NCBI GenBank assembly: GCA_945897565.1
Contig: CAMDFN010000005.1
Coordinates: 1-64,000, forward strand
Source of the DNA: Chryseobacterium gleum
GTDB lineage: Bacteria; Bacteroidota; Bacteroidia; Flavobacteriales_D; Crocinitomicaceae
DNA length: 64,000 nucleotides
Direction: 5' to 3'
The notes beneath the pieces are model-generated. The model saw only the letters and a program-made list of their open reading frames with translations. It did no database searches and was not told where the DNA came from. The position numbers and the translations under genes are program-made. Of this stretch, positions 19,758-30,606 are shown piece by piece. Positions within the stretch are counted from its first letter, which is position 1. Each line of letters opens with the position of its first letter.

Positions 19758-20461
19758 ATTGGCCTGTCATGAAAATGCCCTGCTAGCTTGCGGTAATCTG
19801 CATGATAGCTCCCGTCCAAATCTCGAATAAAATAAGTCCGAACTTTATCTTTTTTGGCATTTCTCTCCAAACACAAAACCCAACGCTTGTCTAATTTTTG
19901 CGCATTCGCATGAAAATGAATTTCTTGCGCACAGTTCCAACCCTGCAATTGACAAAAATCTAGTGTCTGAGCAGCTAGTAAAGGCGGCAAAATAAGCCAA
20001 ATTTGGCCCGCTTCATGACAGCGCAAACAAAGGTCTTGAAGTAAGTCAAAATAAGCAGGTTCAGCCATGTGTTTGGCCTGCTGATCAAGCGCGTGTTGCG
20101 CTGGTAAACTATCGATAAAAAATGGAGGATTCGAGACGACTACATCGTATTTTTGATCCAAAGGCAAGGCAGAAAGTGTGGTTTGAATGGCCTTTAAGCG
20201 GGAAGCATATCTAGAATTTCCAAAATTGAACTGCGCGTCTTGTACGGCGCCTTCGCTCGGATCAATACCTGTGATGTGGACTTCATCAAAGCGAGAAGCA
20301 AGCATTAATGCGATGACACCATTGCCCGTACCTACATCTAGGATTTTCAAGTGCTTATGGGGTATTTGGACGCTCGCACCCAATAAAATAGCGTCCGTAC
20401 TGACCTTTAACGGACTATTCTCTTGACGAACAGTAAAATCTTTAAAGGCAAATACGGCCAT
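19754..20461 (-). CDS. tRNA1(Val) (adenine(37)-N6)-methyltransferase / methyltransferase
   Basis: 'FTVRQENSPLKVSTDAILLGA', 'ILDVGTGNGVIALMLA', 'VVSNPPFF'; start codon overlaps proS stop. Confidence 0.88.
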   Translation of the reverse strand: MAVFAFKDFTVRQENSPLKVSTDAILLGASVQIPHKHLKILDVGTGNGVIALMLASRFDEVHITGIDPSEGAVQDAQFNFGNSRYASRLKAIQTTLSALPLDQKYDVVVSNPPFFIDSLPAQHALDQQAKHMAEPAYFDLLQDLCLRCHEAGQIWLILPPLLAAQTLDFCQLQGWNCAQEIHFHANAQKLDKRWVLCLERNAKKDKVRTYFIRDLDGSYHADYRKLAGHFHDRPI

Positions 20462-21933
20462 TAATAAGCTTTGGCAAACACAACACGACCTGCTGATGGC
20501 TTCCCTGTGACCATACAAACACCAGGCTCCGGTTGCTGATCAAAAGGAATGCAACGAATGGTGGCTTTGGTCTCTTGCTTGATGCGTTCTTCGGTTTCGG
20601 CAGTGCCGTCCCAATGGGCCAAGAAAAAACCGCCATTTTCAATGTCGATCTTGAATTGTTCGTAAGAATCTATGGTGTGTGTATTGGCAGTGCGGAAATC
20701 TACCGCACGCTGTAAGAGATTTTGTTGAATGTCTTTTAATAGGGACTCAATGACCTCCACTAAATTAGCGAAATCGAGGGTTTCTTTGGATTTGGTATCG
20801 CGACGAGCCACTTCAATTTTGCCGTTCTCGAGATCGCGCGGCCCCATGGCCAAACGCACGGGAACACCTTTGGTTTCGTATTCGGCGAACTTCCATCCTG
20901 GGCGACGGTTGTCGTCGTTGTCGTATTTGAAGCGAATGCCTTTTGCCTTGAATTCTTGTGCCAATTGTTGGAATTTGACATTGATTTGATTGAGCTCTTC
21001 TTCGGTGCGGTAAATAGGCACTCCAACTACTTGAATTGGCGCCAAAGCCGGCGGCACAATAAGCCCTTCGTCGTCAGAATGCGTCATGATAAGCGCACCC
21101 ATTAAGCGTGTGGAAACACCCCAAGAGGTAGCCCAAACGTAGTCTAGCTTGCCTTCTTTATCTGCAAATTTTACTTCAAAAGCCTTGGCAAAATTCTGAC
21201 CAAGAAAATGACTTGTGCCCGCCTGCAAGGCCTTGCCGTCTTGCATGAGGGCTTCAATACAGAGCGTGTCTTCGGCTCCGGCAAAGCGTTCGCTCGCAGT
21301 TTTACGGCCTTTGAGTACTGGCATGGCCATGTAGTTTTCGGCAAATTCTGCGTAGACGTCTAGCATTTGTTCGGCCTCGGCAATCGCTTCTGTTTTGGTT
21401 GCGTGAGCGGTGTGTCCTTCTTGCCACAAGAATTCTGTTGTGCGCAAAAACAAACGCGTGCGCATTTCCCAGCGGACTACATTGGCCCATTGATTGATCA
21501 AGATGGGGAGGTCGCGATAAGACTGTATCCAGTTTTTATAAGAATTCCAGATAATGGTTTCTGAGGTGGGGCGAACGATGAGTTCTTCTTGTAATTTAGC
21601 GTCTGGATCCACAATAATGCCGCTGCCGTCTTCGGCATTTTTGAGGCGATAATGTGTGACCACAGCACATTCTTTGGCAAAGCCGTCGACGTGCGCAGCT
21701 TCTTTACTGAGGTAGCTCTTGGGAATAAAGAGTGGGAAATAGGCATTCGAATGGCCAGTTTCTTTGAATTTGGCATCGAGGACGTCGCGCATGTTTTCCC
21801 AGATGGCATAGCCATAAGGTTTGATGACCATACAACCGCGCACATCGGAGTGCTCAGCGAGGTCGGCTTTATAAACGAGGTCGTTGTACCAGGTTGCGTA
21901 ATCTTCTTGACGGGAGACTTTCTTTTCGGCCAT
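20461..21933 (-). CDS. proS: proline--tRNA ligase
   Basis: '[48 protein letters not shown]', 'RPTSETIIW', '[16 protein letters not shown]'. Confidence 0.97.
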   Translation of the reverse strand: MAEKKVSRQEDYATWYNDLVYKADLAEHSDVRGCMVIKPYGYAIWENMRDVLDAKFKETGHSNAYFPLFIPKSYLSKEAAHVDGFAKECAVVTHYRLKNAEDGSGIIVDPDAKLQEELIVRPTSETIIWNSYKNWIQSYRDLPILINQWANVVRWEMRTRLFLRTTEFLWQEGHTAHATKTEAIAEAEQMLDVYAEFAENYMAMPVLKGRKTASERFAGAEDTLCIEALMQDGKALQAGTSHFLGQNFAKAFEVKFADKEGKLDYVWATSWGVSTRLMGALIMTHSDDEGLIVPPALAPIQVVGVPIYRTEEELNQINVKFQQLAQEFKAKGIRFKYDNDDNRRPGWKFAEYETKGVPVRLAMGPRDLENGKIEVARRDTKSKETLDFANLVEVIESLLKDIQQNLLQRAVDFRTANTHTIDSYEQFKIDIENGGFFLAHWDGTAETEERIKQETKATIRCIPFDQQPEPGVCMVTGKPSAGRVVFAKAY

Positions 21934-21969
21934 AGTGTGCTTGCTTTGAAAGCGCAAAGATAAGCAATT

Positions 21970-23811
21970 CTATGGTAAGCGGGGCTTGGTCGTTTGCGGA
22001 GAACAACGGTTTTGCAACAAACTATTCATGTAGAACTGATACAAGACACTCATTTGTTGGCTCACCTTCGCCTCTTCTTTTGAATAATTGCGCTGTATGC
22101 CGGGGGTCCAGGCAATGGGCAGTAGATTGGTGCCATTATAAATGAAAGACAGTAAATTGCCGTTGTCATAGACCATTTTCTGACCTTGATTGACTTCAAA
22201 ACAAGATGAACCCAATTGATAAGGTGATTTTTCATACCCTAAAAGATCGAGTAGCGTTGGCATGATGTCTATTTGCTGAAAAACAACTCCTTTGGCAGGT
22301 TTAGGAATATCCAGCGCAGGGTGGTAAAAAGCAATTGGAATGTGGTAGCGCCAGTCAAGTGTTTGGAATTGTCGCTGACGGGTTGGGCCAACATGATCAG
22401 CGGTAATCACAAACAAGGTGTTTTTGAACCAAGACTCATTTTGATACCGCTTGAAAAAGCGACGCAGTGAAAAATCAGTGTAAGAAATTGTTTTGCATAA
22501 AGGCTCCGGGCCTTTTTTTAATTTGGCCTTAAACGCAGCCGGTACTTTATAGGGATGGTGTGAACTCAAAGTAAAAATAGTGCTGAAAAAGGGTTGCTTG
22601 ACCTTTTGCAGTTCACTGCCAAAGAAGTGGAGCATATGGTGATCCCAGATACCCCAGTTGCCGTCAAAATGTGCCTGATTCGGATAAGATTCCATGCCTT
22701 TATAGGTATCTACACCAATTGCTTTTGTAAAACTCTTGAAACTCATAGAGCCTTCTTTGGCACCGTGATAAAATGAGGTCTTGTAGCCTTTTGATTTGAG
22801 TATTTGTGGCAGGCTATTGAGTTGATTACTGCAATACGGAGAAAGTATATAAGACTCTGGTAGCCAAGAAGGCATGCCCGCCAAAATGGCAGGAACGGCA
22901 TCCATTGAAGTGCGGCCATTGGCAACGGCATATTCAAAAAACAGACCTTTCTGTAGCAGTGAATCTAGAAAAGGACTGTAAGATTTTGGACTATTTGGGC
23001 CCGCGTAGTTTGTGCCAAAGCTTTCTAAAATCAAGACAACAACATTGGTGTTTTTGGGCAGCGTAGAATGCACTTGTTTGTTTTTGCTTGGCAAAAGACT
23101 TTGCATTGTACGATTTGAATGGATCTTGACCAATTGAGTTGAACCATCATTGGTTGTTTTGAGTACCGTAAAAGCTGTATTGAGCACAATTGGCGCTTGC
23201 TCAAGGCTACTTAGAGCAGTTGCATCTATAATGCCAATTGGGCGCAATTGAACACCTCCTCTTCCCATGACAACTACAAAACCAAATAGCAAAAAATAGC
23301 GCAACCATTGTTGTTTGTTTTTCCAATCAAAATGTATCGCATCAAACTTCTTGATCTGTTGCCATAATAAATAGAACAAGCAAACAAATACCAATGGGAG
23401 CCACCAAAACTCCAGTAAAAATTCTCCAGCTAAGGAGCTCGATTCTGTACCGGTGAGCAGATGTAGGAAATAACTAAAACCCGAACGTTTTTGAGTGTAA
23501 GAAAAATAGGCGATATCCCAACTGTTGAGCACGAGGATCGTAAATGCGAGAACAACCATGTAAAATTTGGCCAGCATTTGGAATGACTTTTTGGCTGTCG
23601 TCCCTAATTTATTGCTGAGCGGATGCAACAATAAGAACAATGGTAAGCTCAGTAGAGCGATTGTAACCAAATCGAAATAGCAACCGATTACAAACAATGA
23701 GGGATCGATTTGCTTGAAAAAGGTAGCGTTTTGCAGTGTGAAAGCTACACGCAAGATGCTCATGCTGGATAATAAGCCAAGAAAAAACTTAAATATGGGC
23801 TTTGCGTTCAA
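21970..23811 (-). CDS. LTA synthase family protein (membrane sulfatase-domain)
   Basis: N-terminal TM helices; 'VVLILESFGTNYAG', 'GRTSMDAVPAILAGMPS', 'FVITADHVGPTR'. Confidence 0.9.
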   Translation of the reverse strand: MNAKPIFKFFLGLLSSMSILRVAFTLQNATFFKQIDPSLFVIGCYFDLVTIALLSLPLFLLLHPLSNKLGTTAKKSFQMLAKFYMVVLAFTILVLNSWDIAYFSYTQKRSGFSYFLHLLTGTESSSLAGEFLLEFWWLPLVFVCLFYLLWQQIKKFDAIHFDWKNKQQWLRYFLLFGFVVVMGRGGVQLRPIGIIDATALSSLEQAPIVLNTAFTVLKTTNDGSTQLVKIHSNRTMQSLLPSKNKQVHSTLPKNTNVVVLILESFGTNYAGPNSPKSYSPFLDSLLQKGLFFEYAVANGRTSMDAVPAILAGMPSWLPESYILSPYCSNQLNSLPQILKSKGYKTSFYHGAKEGSMSFKSFTKAIGVDTYKGMESYPNQAHFDGNWGIWDHHMLHFFGSELQKVKQPFFSTIFTLSSHHPYKVPAAFKAKLKKGPEPLCKTISYTDFSLRRFFKRYQNESWFKNTLFVITADHVGPTRQRQFQTLDWRYHIPIAFYHPALDIPKPAKGVVFQQIDIMPTLLDLLGYEKSPYQLGSSCFEVNQGQKMVYDNGNLLSFIYNGTNLLPIAWTPGIQRNYSKEEAKVSQQMSVLYQFYMNSLLQNRCSPQTTKPRLP

Positions 23812-23815
23812 GGGG

Positions 23816-25810
23816 TCAGTAGGCCAAAAGTTTGTCGATGGTAGAAAGCAAGCGGCTGCTCGCTAAATATTGTTGTTCGAGGTCTGCGGCAAATGGAACT
23901 GGGGTGTCTAAGGAAGCCACGCGCAAGACGGGCGCATCTAGCTGTGCAAAACAATATTCATTGACCAAAGCCACAACTTCTCCACCGATGCCTGCAGTGA
24001 GGGTATCTTCGTGCAGAACCAATACGCGCCCAGTTTTGCCTGCTGCGGCAATGATGGCTTCTACATCGAGTGGCAATAAGGTGCGCAAATCGAGGATTTC
24101 AAAAGTGTGATCAGGACGCTGAGCCGCGGCATCTAGCGCCCAATGCACGCCCAGGCCATAGGTAATAATGGTGAGGTCTTGGCCTTCTTTGGCGAGCGCT
24201 GCTTTGCCAATTGGTGTGTTGTAATAACCTGCTGGAACTTCGCCTTTTAGGCTGCGGTACAAAAACTTATGCTCAAAGAAAAGAACAGGGTTTGGATCTT
24301 CGAATGCAGCAAGTAAAAGACCTTTCGCGTCTTGCGGATTGGATGGATATACTACTTTCAAGCCTGGGGTGTGTACAAACCAGGCTTCATTGCTTTGCGA
24401 ATGAAAAGGGCCTGCAGCTGTACCTGCTCCTGTAGGCATACGCACCACGACATCTGCGTTCTGACCCCAGCGCCAATGCATTTTGGCTAAATTATTGACA
24501 ATCTGATTGAAACCAACAGTTACAAAGTCGGCAAATTGCATTTCAACCATGGCTTTCATACCAGAAATACTCAAGCCCAAACCGGCGCCAATAATAGCTG
24601 ATTCACAAAGTGGTGTATTGCGAACGCGGTCTTTGCCGAAGATCTCTACAAAACCTTCAGTGACCTTAAAAGCGCCGCCGTATTCGGCGATATCTTGCCC
24701 CATAAGTACTAGCTCAGGATGCTTGTGCATGGCTTCGCGCAAGCCATCTTGAATGGCATCAATAAAGCGCACTTCTGTTGAGGCTTCTGTTGGTGCAACA
24801 GGCTCAAAAGTATGTGGCGCATAGACATCGTTGCGTTCTTGAGCGAGGTCGGGAATAATTTGGGGAGCAGCATTGGCTTGATCAAAAGCATGCTGAATAT
24901 CTTCTTTATATTGTTGTTTGATGCTTTCAATGGTTTGCGCATCGAGCACACCTTCTTGTAGTAGATAGGCTTCGAAGTTGCTCACTGGGTCTTTGGACTC
25001 CCATTCTGTTTGCAGGCCTTCTGGGTAATATTTGGTGCCCGAGGCTTCTTCATGGCCACGCATGCGAAAGGTCATGAGCTCTAAGATGAAAGGACGCGGG
25101 TTTTCTTGAATTTGTGCACGAATTTGACGCACCGTTTCGATGACCGCCAGTATGTTGTTGCCATCTACTTGAATGGCATCCATGCCATAGCCGATACCTT
25201 TATCGATGAATTGCTTGCAGCGGAATTGTTCTGAAGACGGCGTGCTTAAGCCCCAACGGTTGTTTTCTATGGCAAAAATAACGGGGAGCTGCCAAACAGC
25301 AGCTACGTTGAGCGCTTCGTGAAAATCGCCTTCAGACGCACCGCCATCACCAGTAAAAACAAGCGTGGTATCTTGGTTCTTACGGACTTTCGACGACAGC
25401 GCTATGCCATCGGCAATACCTAGTTGGGGCCCTAAATGAGAAATCATGCCCACCAATTTGTGCTCTTGAGTGCCGAAGTGAAAACTGCGGTCACGGCCTT
25501 TGGTGTAGCCGTCGGCTTTACCTTGAAATTGCGCAAACAAGCGCTGTAAGGGTATCTGACGGGTGGTAAAAACACCTAAATTGCGGTGCATCGGCAAAAT
25601 GTATTCGTGCGCAGCCATAGCATAGGCGCAACCTACAGAAACGGCTTCTTGTCCCCAGCCCGAGAACCACTTTGTAATCTTGCCTTGTCTGAGCAAAATA
25701 AGCATTTTTTCCTCGATTATGCGAGGCAATACCAATTGCTTATAAATGGCGATGAGTTCTTCTGTTGCGAAGGAATGTTGTTGGTAATTGATGGGGTCTT
25801 GGTCTGGCAT
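23816..25810 (-). CDS. alpha-ketoacid dehydrogenase E1, fused alpha/beta subunits
   Basis: Alpha half 'GDGGASEGDFHEALNVAAVWQLPVIFAIENNRWGLSTP'; beta half 'LVLMGQDIAEYGGAFKVTEG...NTPLCESAIIGAGLGLS'. Confidence 0.93.
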   Translation of the reverse strand: MPDQDPINYQQHSFATEELIAIYKQLVLPRIIEEKMLILLRQGKITKWFSGWGQEAVSVGCAYAMAAHEYILPMHRNLGVFTTRQIPLQRLFAQFQGKADGYTKGRDRSFHFGTQEHKLVGMISHLGPQLGIADGIALSSKVRKNQDTTLVFTGDGGASEGDFHEALNVAAVWQLPVIFAIENNRWGLSTPSSEQFRCKQFIDKGIGYGMDAIQVDGNNILAVIETVRQIRAQIQENPRPFILELMTFRMRGHEEASGTKYYPEGLQTEWESKDPVSNFEAYLLQEGVLDAQTIESIKQQYKEDIQHAFDQANAAPQIIPDLAQERNDVYAPHTFEPVAPTEASTEVRFIDAIQDGLREAMHKHPELVLMGQDIAEYGGAFKVTEGFVEIFGKDRVRNTPLCESAIIGAGLGLSISGMKAMVEMQFADFVTVGFNQIVNNLAKMHWRWGQNADVVVRMPTGAGTAAGPFHSQSNEAWFVHTPGLKVVYPSNPQDAKGLLLAAFEDPNPVLFFEHKFLYRSLKGEVPAGYYNTPIGKAALAKEGQDLTIITYGLGVHWALDAAAQRPDHTFEILDLRTLLPLDVEAIIAAAGKTGRVLVLHEDTLTAGIGGEVVALVNEYCFAQLDAPVLRVASLDTPVPFAADLEQQYLASSRLLSTIDKLLAY

Positions 25811-25814
25811 TATA

Positions 25815-26363
25815 TTATACTTTTAAACCGCGGACAACGCGTTCTTTGCGTTTGGTGCGCTCTAGTTTTTTCTTCACGATCAATAAATGTGCTGCACGTG
25901 GAGCGCCTCTAGTGAGGTCTACTTTGTATTCGTTGCCGCCGTAGTTGATGCGGGCACCACCTTGCGCCGACCAATCTGCATCCAAATAATAACGACGCAC
26001 ACTTGCGCCATCTGTTTTGGTGGCAAAAGGAATAGCGCGCTGGTCTCCGGTTTCAAAACGAACAAGAATTTGGCCGGCATCGCCGAAGTTTTCAAAAATA
26101 CAGCGCGTTCCGGCAGGAATCACTACGGATTCTGATTGTGAATTGGAACTAGAAACAAGCGCGCCGTTTTGAGTTGTCAGCTCGCTTGATTGCTTGTTGA
26201 TCTGGTTTAAAATAATGGTGTGAGATGTATAAAACTGGACTTGGCGGAGTTTATCTTCGGTATCTAGACTAAATTCGTCTCGGATGGCAGTGGTATAAGG
26301 AATTTTGGTTCCGCATGAGGCCGTAAGGGCCGCAAGAAGGATAAAAAGTGTGAATTGTTTCAT
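25815..26363 (-). CDS. hypothetical lipoprotein
   Basis: Lipobox-like 'LLAALTASCGTKIP'. Confidence 0.7.
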   Translation of the reverse strand: MKQFTLFILLAALTASCGTKIPYTTAIRDEFSLDTEDKLRQVQFYTSHTIILNQINKQSSELTTQNGALVSSSNSQSESVVIPAGTRCIFENFGDAGQILVRFETGDQRAIPFATKTDGASVRRYYLDADWSAQGGARINYGGNEYKVDLTRGAPRAAHLLIVKKKLERTKRKERVVRGLKV

Positions 26364-26396
26364 AGTTGTTAAATTTGTTCAAAATTAATTAAAAAG

Positions 26397-27032
26397 ATGC
26401 GTGCTTTGACAAAACTTCCGGGCTATCTTTTGGCACTCACTTGGATGCTCTTTTTTGCGTGCAATGATGCCACTTCAAAAAGAACAATTTCCTTAGATGA
26501 AATCCGACCAACATCCACACAAAAAAGTAACCAAAAGGATCCGGAAAATGCTGCAGACACACTTCAACGCCTTCTCAATTTTTATGCCAATGACTCTGCC
26601 TCCTTGCAAATAGCCCACATCGAGCTCAATGACACCAACGACAAGTTTTTCCTCGATCGATTTAGTTTAACCAGGCAGCGCTATCTTCTCACGGACTCAC
26701 TTCAAAAGGACTTCCAATACAGTACCTGGTTTTTCAAGGACAGCAATTCCTGTACTGAAGCCTTCTACAATTGGCTCGATCAAGCAGGTAAAAACAAAAC
26801 GAGTGTTGCGCTCAGGACAGGAAACATTTGGAGCTCAAGTCATGATATCTATGTGGTTGCTGATCGACAAATACTAAAGATCAGTAGTACGCAACCTATT
26901 CACTTGAAAAAATGGTTGAACTGGTACAGTGGCACCCCAGAATTTACGACTTTTAAGTACATCATCTACGCCCAACCTAAGCAAAAAACAAAATGGTTGC
27001 AGCACACAAACAGTAAATCAAAAGCCTTATGA
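26397..27032 (+). CDS. hypothetical lipoprotein
   Basis: N-terminal signal with lipobox-like 'MLFFACNDA'. Confidence 0.65.
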   Translation: MRALTKLPGYLLALTWMLFFACNDATSKRTISLDEIRPTSTQKSNQKDPENAADTLQRLLNFYANDSASLQIAHIELNDTNDKFFLDRFSLTRQRYLLTDSLQKDFQYSTWFFKDSNSCTEAFYNWLDQAGKNKTSVALRTGNIWSSSHDIYVVADRQILKISSTQPIHLKKWLNWYSGTPEFTTFKYIIYAQPKQKTKWLQHTNSKSKAL

Positions 27033-27355
27033 ATTTAGTCAATCGCGGATTTATTTTTATCAAGCCGAAGCCAGCATTTATTGCATGGGCGCTACAAATC
27101 GACCCTAAAATGCTCATCGATGAGCATGCTGAAGGCAGTGTTTACCTCATTGAAGAAGAATTTTGGGACGACGAACTATTGCTTGAGTCTTACGCCAAAA
27201 AAATAGCCAGCCATGAGTTCGGCAGCATTACCGAAGACCAAGAACGATGGGTCAAATGGACAACGAACGAGGACTTCGAAGCACTTTTTTTCGTAGAAAT
27301 AGGCTGCACTTGCATGGATTTACGCAAAGAACCTCTTCAGAAAGAGACCATATAA
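27029..27355 (+). CDS. hypothetical acidic protein
   Basis: ORF overlaps upstream gene by 4 bp (ATGA). Confidence 0.7.
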   Translation: MNLVNRGFIFIKPKPAFIAWALQIDPKMLIDEHAEGSVYLIEEEFWDDELLLESYAKKIASHEFGSITEDQERWVKWTTNEDFEALFFVEIGCTCMDLRKEPLQKETI

Positions 27356-27381
27356 TAGTGCTCATCGAAGGTCAACAATAC

Positions 27382-27864
27382 CTACAAGCGATCAATTAAA
27401 TTTGAATTGAGGTAGGCTGGGTCAAACGTAACCTCTTCTGCTAACCAATCGGGTTTTGCAAAATATTGCTCTTCTTCTAAAAGTTCGAGTTCGGCAACTA
27501 CCAAACCCTCAAGGGCGCCATGAAAAACATCGAGTTCCCAGGTATCCGTACCGTTTTGAATGTAGTAGCGCGTTTTGTGCAGACAAGGTAAATCCGCTTC
27601 AGCGATCATGTCGTTGGCTTCATCTTGCGGAATTTCATATTCAAACTCGCTACGCGTAAGGCCAGTGCCTAATTTAATGGTGAAAAAAGCCATATTGTCG
27701 GTAACCCGAATGCGCACCGAGCGGTCGCTGCCACGCAATAAGTAAGCTTGCTTTAACTCGCGCTGACCAATACATTTTGCTTGTTTCCAAGTATCATTGG
27801 CCACCAGAAACTTCCGTTCTATTTCTTTCAAGATTCGAATTTTTGCATTATTTTTACCCCGCAT
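27382..27864 (-). CDS. CYTH domain-containing protein
   Basis: 'EIERKFLVANDTW', 'RSVRIRVTDNMAFFTIKLGTGLTRSEFEYEI' pattern of CYTH/triphosphate tunnel enzymes. Confidence 0.9.
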   Translation of the reverse strand: MRGKNNAKIRILKEIERKFLVANDTWKQAKCIGQRELKQAYLLRGSDRSVRIRVTDNMAFFTIKLGTGLTRSEFEYEIPQDEANDMIAEADLPCLHKTRYYIQNGTDTWELDVFHGALEGLVVAELELLEEEQYFAKPDWLAEEVTFDPAYLNSNLIDRL

Positions 27865-27914
27865 GCAACTTAAAGATGTTGTTTAGCGTCAACACACAAA
27901 ACTAATCTTTCTCT

Positions 27915-28316
27915 ATGAAACTGCGCATTACTTTTTTCAGCTTGCTTTTCGCTAGCAGCTCTTTCTTCGCTCAAAAGTCTATAGACCAAGCAGGCGTTAA
28001 AATCACTACAGCTCCATTGCATTGCGATGTACCTTCAGAGGGCTACCAAGCCGACCTCATTGCCCTCACCATTGTGAATACAACCAATGAACTCAAAACT
28101 GTTTCTTACAGCTTTGAGTTGTATTACGATGAAAATTGCGCCACTTGCGGCCATGACGAATACCTCTACACACAAACTTTGCAGCCCAACCAAACCCTAC
28201 AAGGTGTTTGCTTAGACCGCAACAACATGGGGCTTACTATTTTTGACCACATGCCTGCACACCTCACCAAAACAAAACTAACCGACTTCAGTATCCGAAG
28301 CGTAACGGTTCAGTAA
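27915..28316 (+). CDS. hypothetical exported protein
   Basis: Signal peptide MKLRITFFSLLFASSSFFAQ. Confidence 0.7.
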   Translation: MKLRITFFSLLFASSSFFAQKSIDQAGVKITTAPLHCDVPSEGYQADLIALTIVNTTNELKTVSYSFELYYDENCATCGHDEYLYTQTLQPNQTLQGVCLDRNNMGLTIFDHMPAHLTKTKLTDFSIRSVTVQ

Positions 28317-28338
28317 TCTTACTACAACCCTACTATCC

Positions 28339-30585
28339 ATGAAACTTCAGCATCTCATCGCAGGTCTTGCGCTCACTTTAGGGTTTGTGCAACAAACACA
28401 AGCGCAATGCACTGTACAAGCCATTGCTCAAGACACCATCGTTCCATGTAACGGCTCCACCACGCTAAGTGTAAATGGCACCGGTACGAGTGTCGTGGCC
28501 TTCGGCGAAAGCTTTAATGCGGGCCAGCCCCTTGGCTGGGACTTCTCTCAAGTAGTTACCATTGCCAACAACACATGTGGGGTTCCTTCTATAGATGGTT
28601 CAGATTTCATGTGGATGGGTAACCAATCAGTAGCGCCGCGCGTCATGGCTACGGTTCCGCTCGATGTATCATCTGGCGGCACGGTTTGTTTTGAGATGCG
28701 TTATGCAATTCAAGCACAAGCCTCTCCTTGTGAAGGCCCCGATTTAGCTAGCGAAGGCGTTTACCTTCAATATTCCACAGACAACGGCGCCACCTGGACC
28801 ACCATGAACTACTGGAGCCCTAACGGCGGCTATGATTCTTACATGACTTCATGGAACACCTACTGCGAGAGCATCCCGGTGGCAGCCCAAACAGCCACAA
28901 CCAAATTCCGTTGGACACAACTCGCCGTTTCTGGCGCGCCCTACGACCACTGGGGCCTAGACAACATTGCCATTTCTGCAGCCATCCCGAACTACACCAT
29001 CACCTGGCTCCACGACAACTACGCCTACCCTACTGGCGTTTACACGGGCAACAACCCAACGCCCGTTTCGCCAACAGGCACCACAAGCTACATTGTCATG
29101 ATGACCGACAGCACCAACATTTGCTACGACACCATCACCTTGTTCATCTCTTATCCGCAAATCGATAACATTATTGAAAACAACCCTACCTGCGGAAGTA
29201 GCAATGGCAGTTTAGATGCAAGTGCATCCGGAGGAGCCGGTGGCTATACCTACAGCATTGACAATGGGCTCAATTTTCAACCTACAGGAACCTTCAGTGG
29301 CCTTGGTATAAACAATTACACCGTTATTTTAGTAGATCAAAACAACTGTTCTGACACCATGCAAGCAGCCTTAATTGGTGTCGACTCGGTAGAAATCAGC
29401 AATATGGTTGTCACCACCACCACCTGCGGTCTAGACAACGGCATCATCGACCTCACAATTACAGGTGGTACGCCCACATATCAATACAGTTTAACCAATG
29501 GTTCCACTTTCTCCGCGAGTCCAGTTTTCAACAACCTCGTACCCGGAACTTACCAAGTTTATGTAGAAGACGTAAATGGTTGTTTTGACTCCACTACAGC
29601 CACCATATATCCATCCACCAACCCACTCTTAGGTCAAACGACAAGTACGCTTGAATTTTGCAGTTTACAAGACGGTAGCATCAGCACGAGTGCCACACTC
29701 GGTGTTGCTCCTTATGTTTTTGTTTTACATCAAGGACCTACTCTTGTGGCAACTAGCCCAACTGGCGCCTTCGACAACTTGCATTCAGGCAGTTATTGGG
29801 TAACCGTGATCGATCAAATTGGCTGTGCAGATAGCACCTTAATGGTTGTGGATAGCATTCCAGCACCAATTTCTCCTATGGTAGACACCGTCTTGTGTAA
29901 CCTCACGCTACAAACTTTTGGCGTGCTTTCCTATACGGGTAGCAATTGGTCTGCCAACTCAACTGACATCACGTTTAGCAATGCTACAGGTCAGAACCCA
30001 TTAATTACTGCCGACAACTCCGGTATTTATTTGATCAATCTTCAGGATACCGTTTGTAATTTCAACGAAACCTTCAGCCTGACTTTTGTAGCCGACCCCT
30101 TCACCTCCATTATAGACACCACGCTTTGTATTGGAGAAACCGCTACACTTGCCGCTGTTCAACAACCACAAAACGTCAGTTACCTCTGGAGCACAGGAGC
30201 AACTACGCCTACTATTCAGGTCACCGAACCAGGCAACTACCTCATTTCTACCACGAACATGTGTGGCACAGTCTTAGACACCGCAAGCATCGATTTCTAC
30301 TTTTGTGATATCGATTTACCAAATGTATTTACACCAAACGGAGATGGCAACAACGACTACTTCCAAATGTTGTTCTATGGTGGCCTCAGTACTTTTGAAT
30401 GCATCATCGTGAACCGTTGGGGAAATACCGTTCGCGAATTCAATAACCCTGCATTCCAATGGGATGGAACCGATGAAAAAGGTGATCAAATGGAAGAGGG
30501 CGTTTATTTTTACGTAGCCCGCACAGTGACAAACGCCGGCGACGAAATTGAAAAACACGGCCTTGTTCACCTCGTAAGAGAATAG
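28339..30585 (+). CDS. SprB-type repeat protein with gliding motility-associated C-terminal (T9SS type B) domain
   Basis: 'NPTCGSSNGSLDASASGGAGGYTYSIDNGLNFQPTGTFSGL' repeats; C-terminus 'DIDLPNVFTPNGDGNNDYF...FECIIVNRWGNTVREFNNPAFQWDGTDEKGDQMEEGVYFYV'. Confidence 0.92.
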   Translation: MKLQHLIAGLALTLGFVQQTQAQCTVQAIAQDTIVPCNGSTTLSVNGTGTSVVAFGESFNAGQPLGWDFSQVVTIANNTCGVPSIDGSDFMWMGNQSVAPRVMATVPLDVSSGGTVCFEMRYAIQAQASPCEGPDLASEGVYLQYSTDNGATWTTMNYWSPNGGYDSYMTSWNTYCESIPVAAQTATTKFRWTQLAVSGAPYDHWGLDNIAISAAIPNYTITWLHDNYAYPTGVYTGNNPTPVSPTGTTSYIVMMTDSTNICYDTITLFISYPQIDNIIENNPTCGSSNGSLDASASGGAGGYTYSIDNGLNFQPTGTFSGLGINNYTVILVDQNNCSDTMQAALIGVDSVEISNMVVTTTTCGLDNGIIDLTITGGTPTYQYSLTNGSTFSASPVFNNLVPGTYQVYVEDVNGCFDSTTATIYPSTNPLLGQTTSTLEFCSLQDGSISTSATLGVAPYVFVLHQGPTLVATSPTGAFDNLHSGSYWVTVIDQIGCADSTLMVVDSIPAPISPMVDTVLCNLTLQTFGVLSYTGSNWSANSTDITFSNATGQNPLITADNSGIYLINLQDTVCNFNETFSLTFVADPFTSIIDTTLCIGETATLAAVQQPQNVSYLWSTGATTPTIQVTEPGNYLISTTNMCGTVLDTASIDFYFCDIDLPNVFTPNGDGNNDYFQMLFYGGLSTFECIIVNRWGNTVREFNNPAFQWDGTDEKGDQMEEGVYFYVARTVTNAGDEIEKHGLVHLVRE

Positions 30586-30606
30586 CATTAATTGCTATCT
30601 TTGTGT

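Noticed and set aside
28851-29168. 105-aa His-rich ORF on plus strand
   Set aside because: Alternative frame inside the SprB-repeat/T9SS protein; low-complexity His arises from ACC/AAC-rich codons read out of frame.
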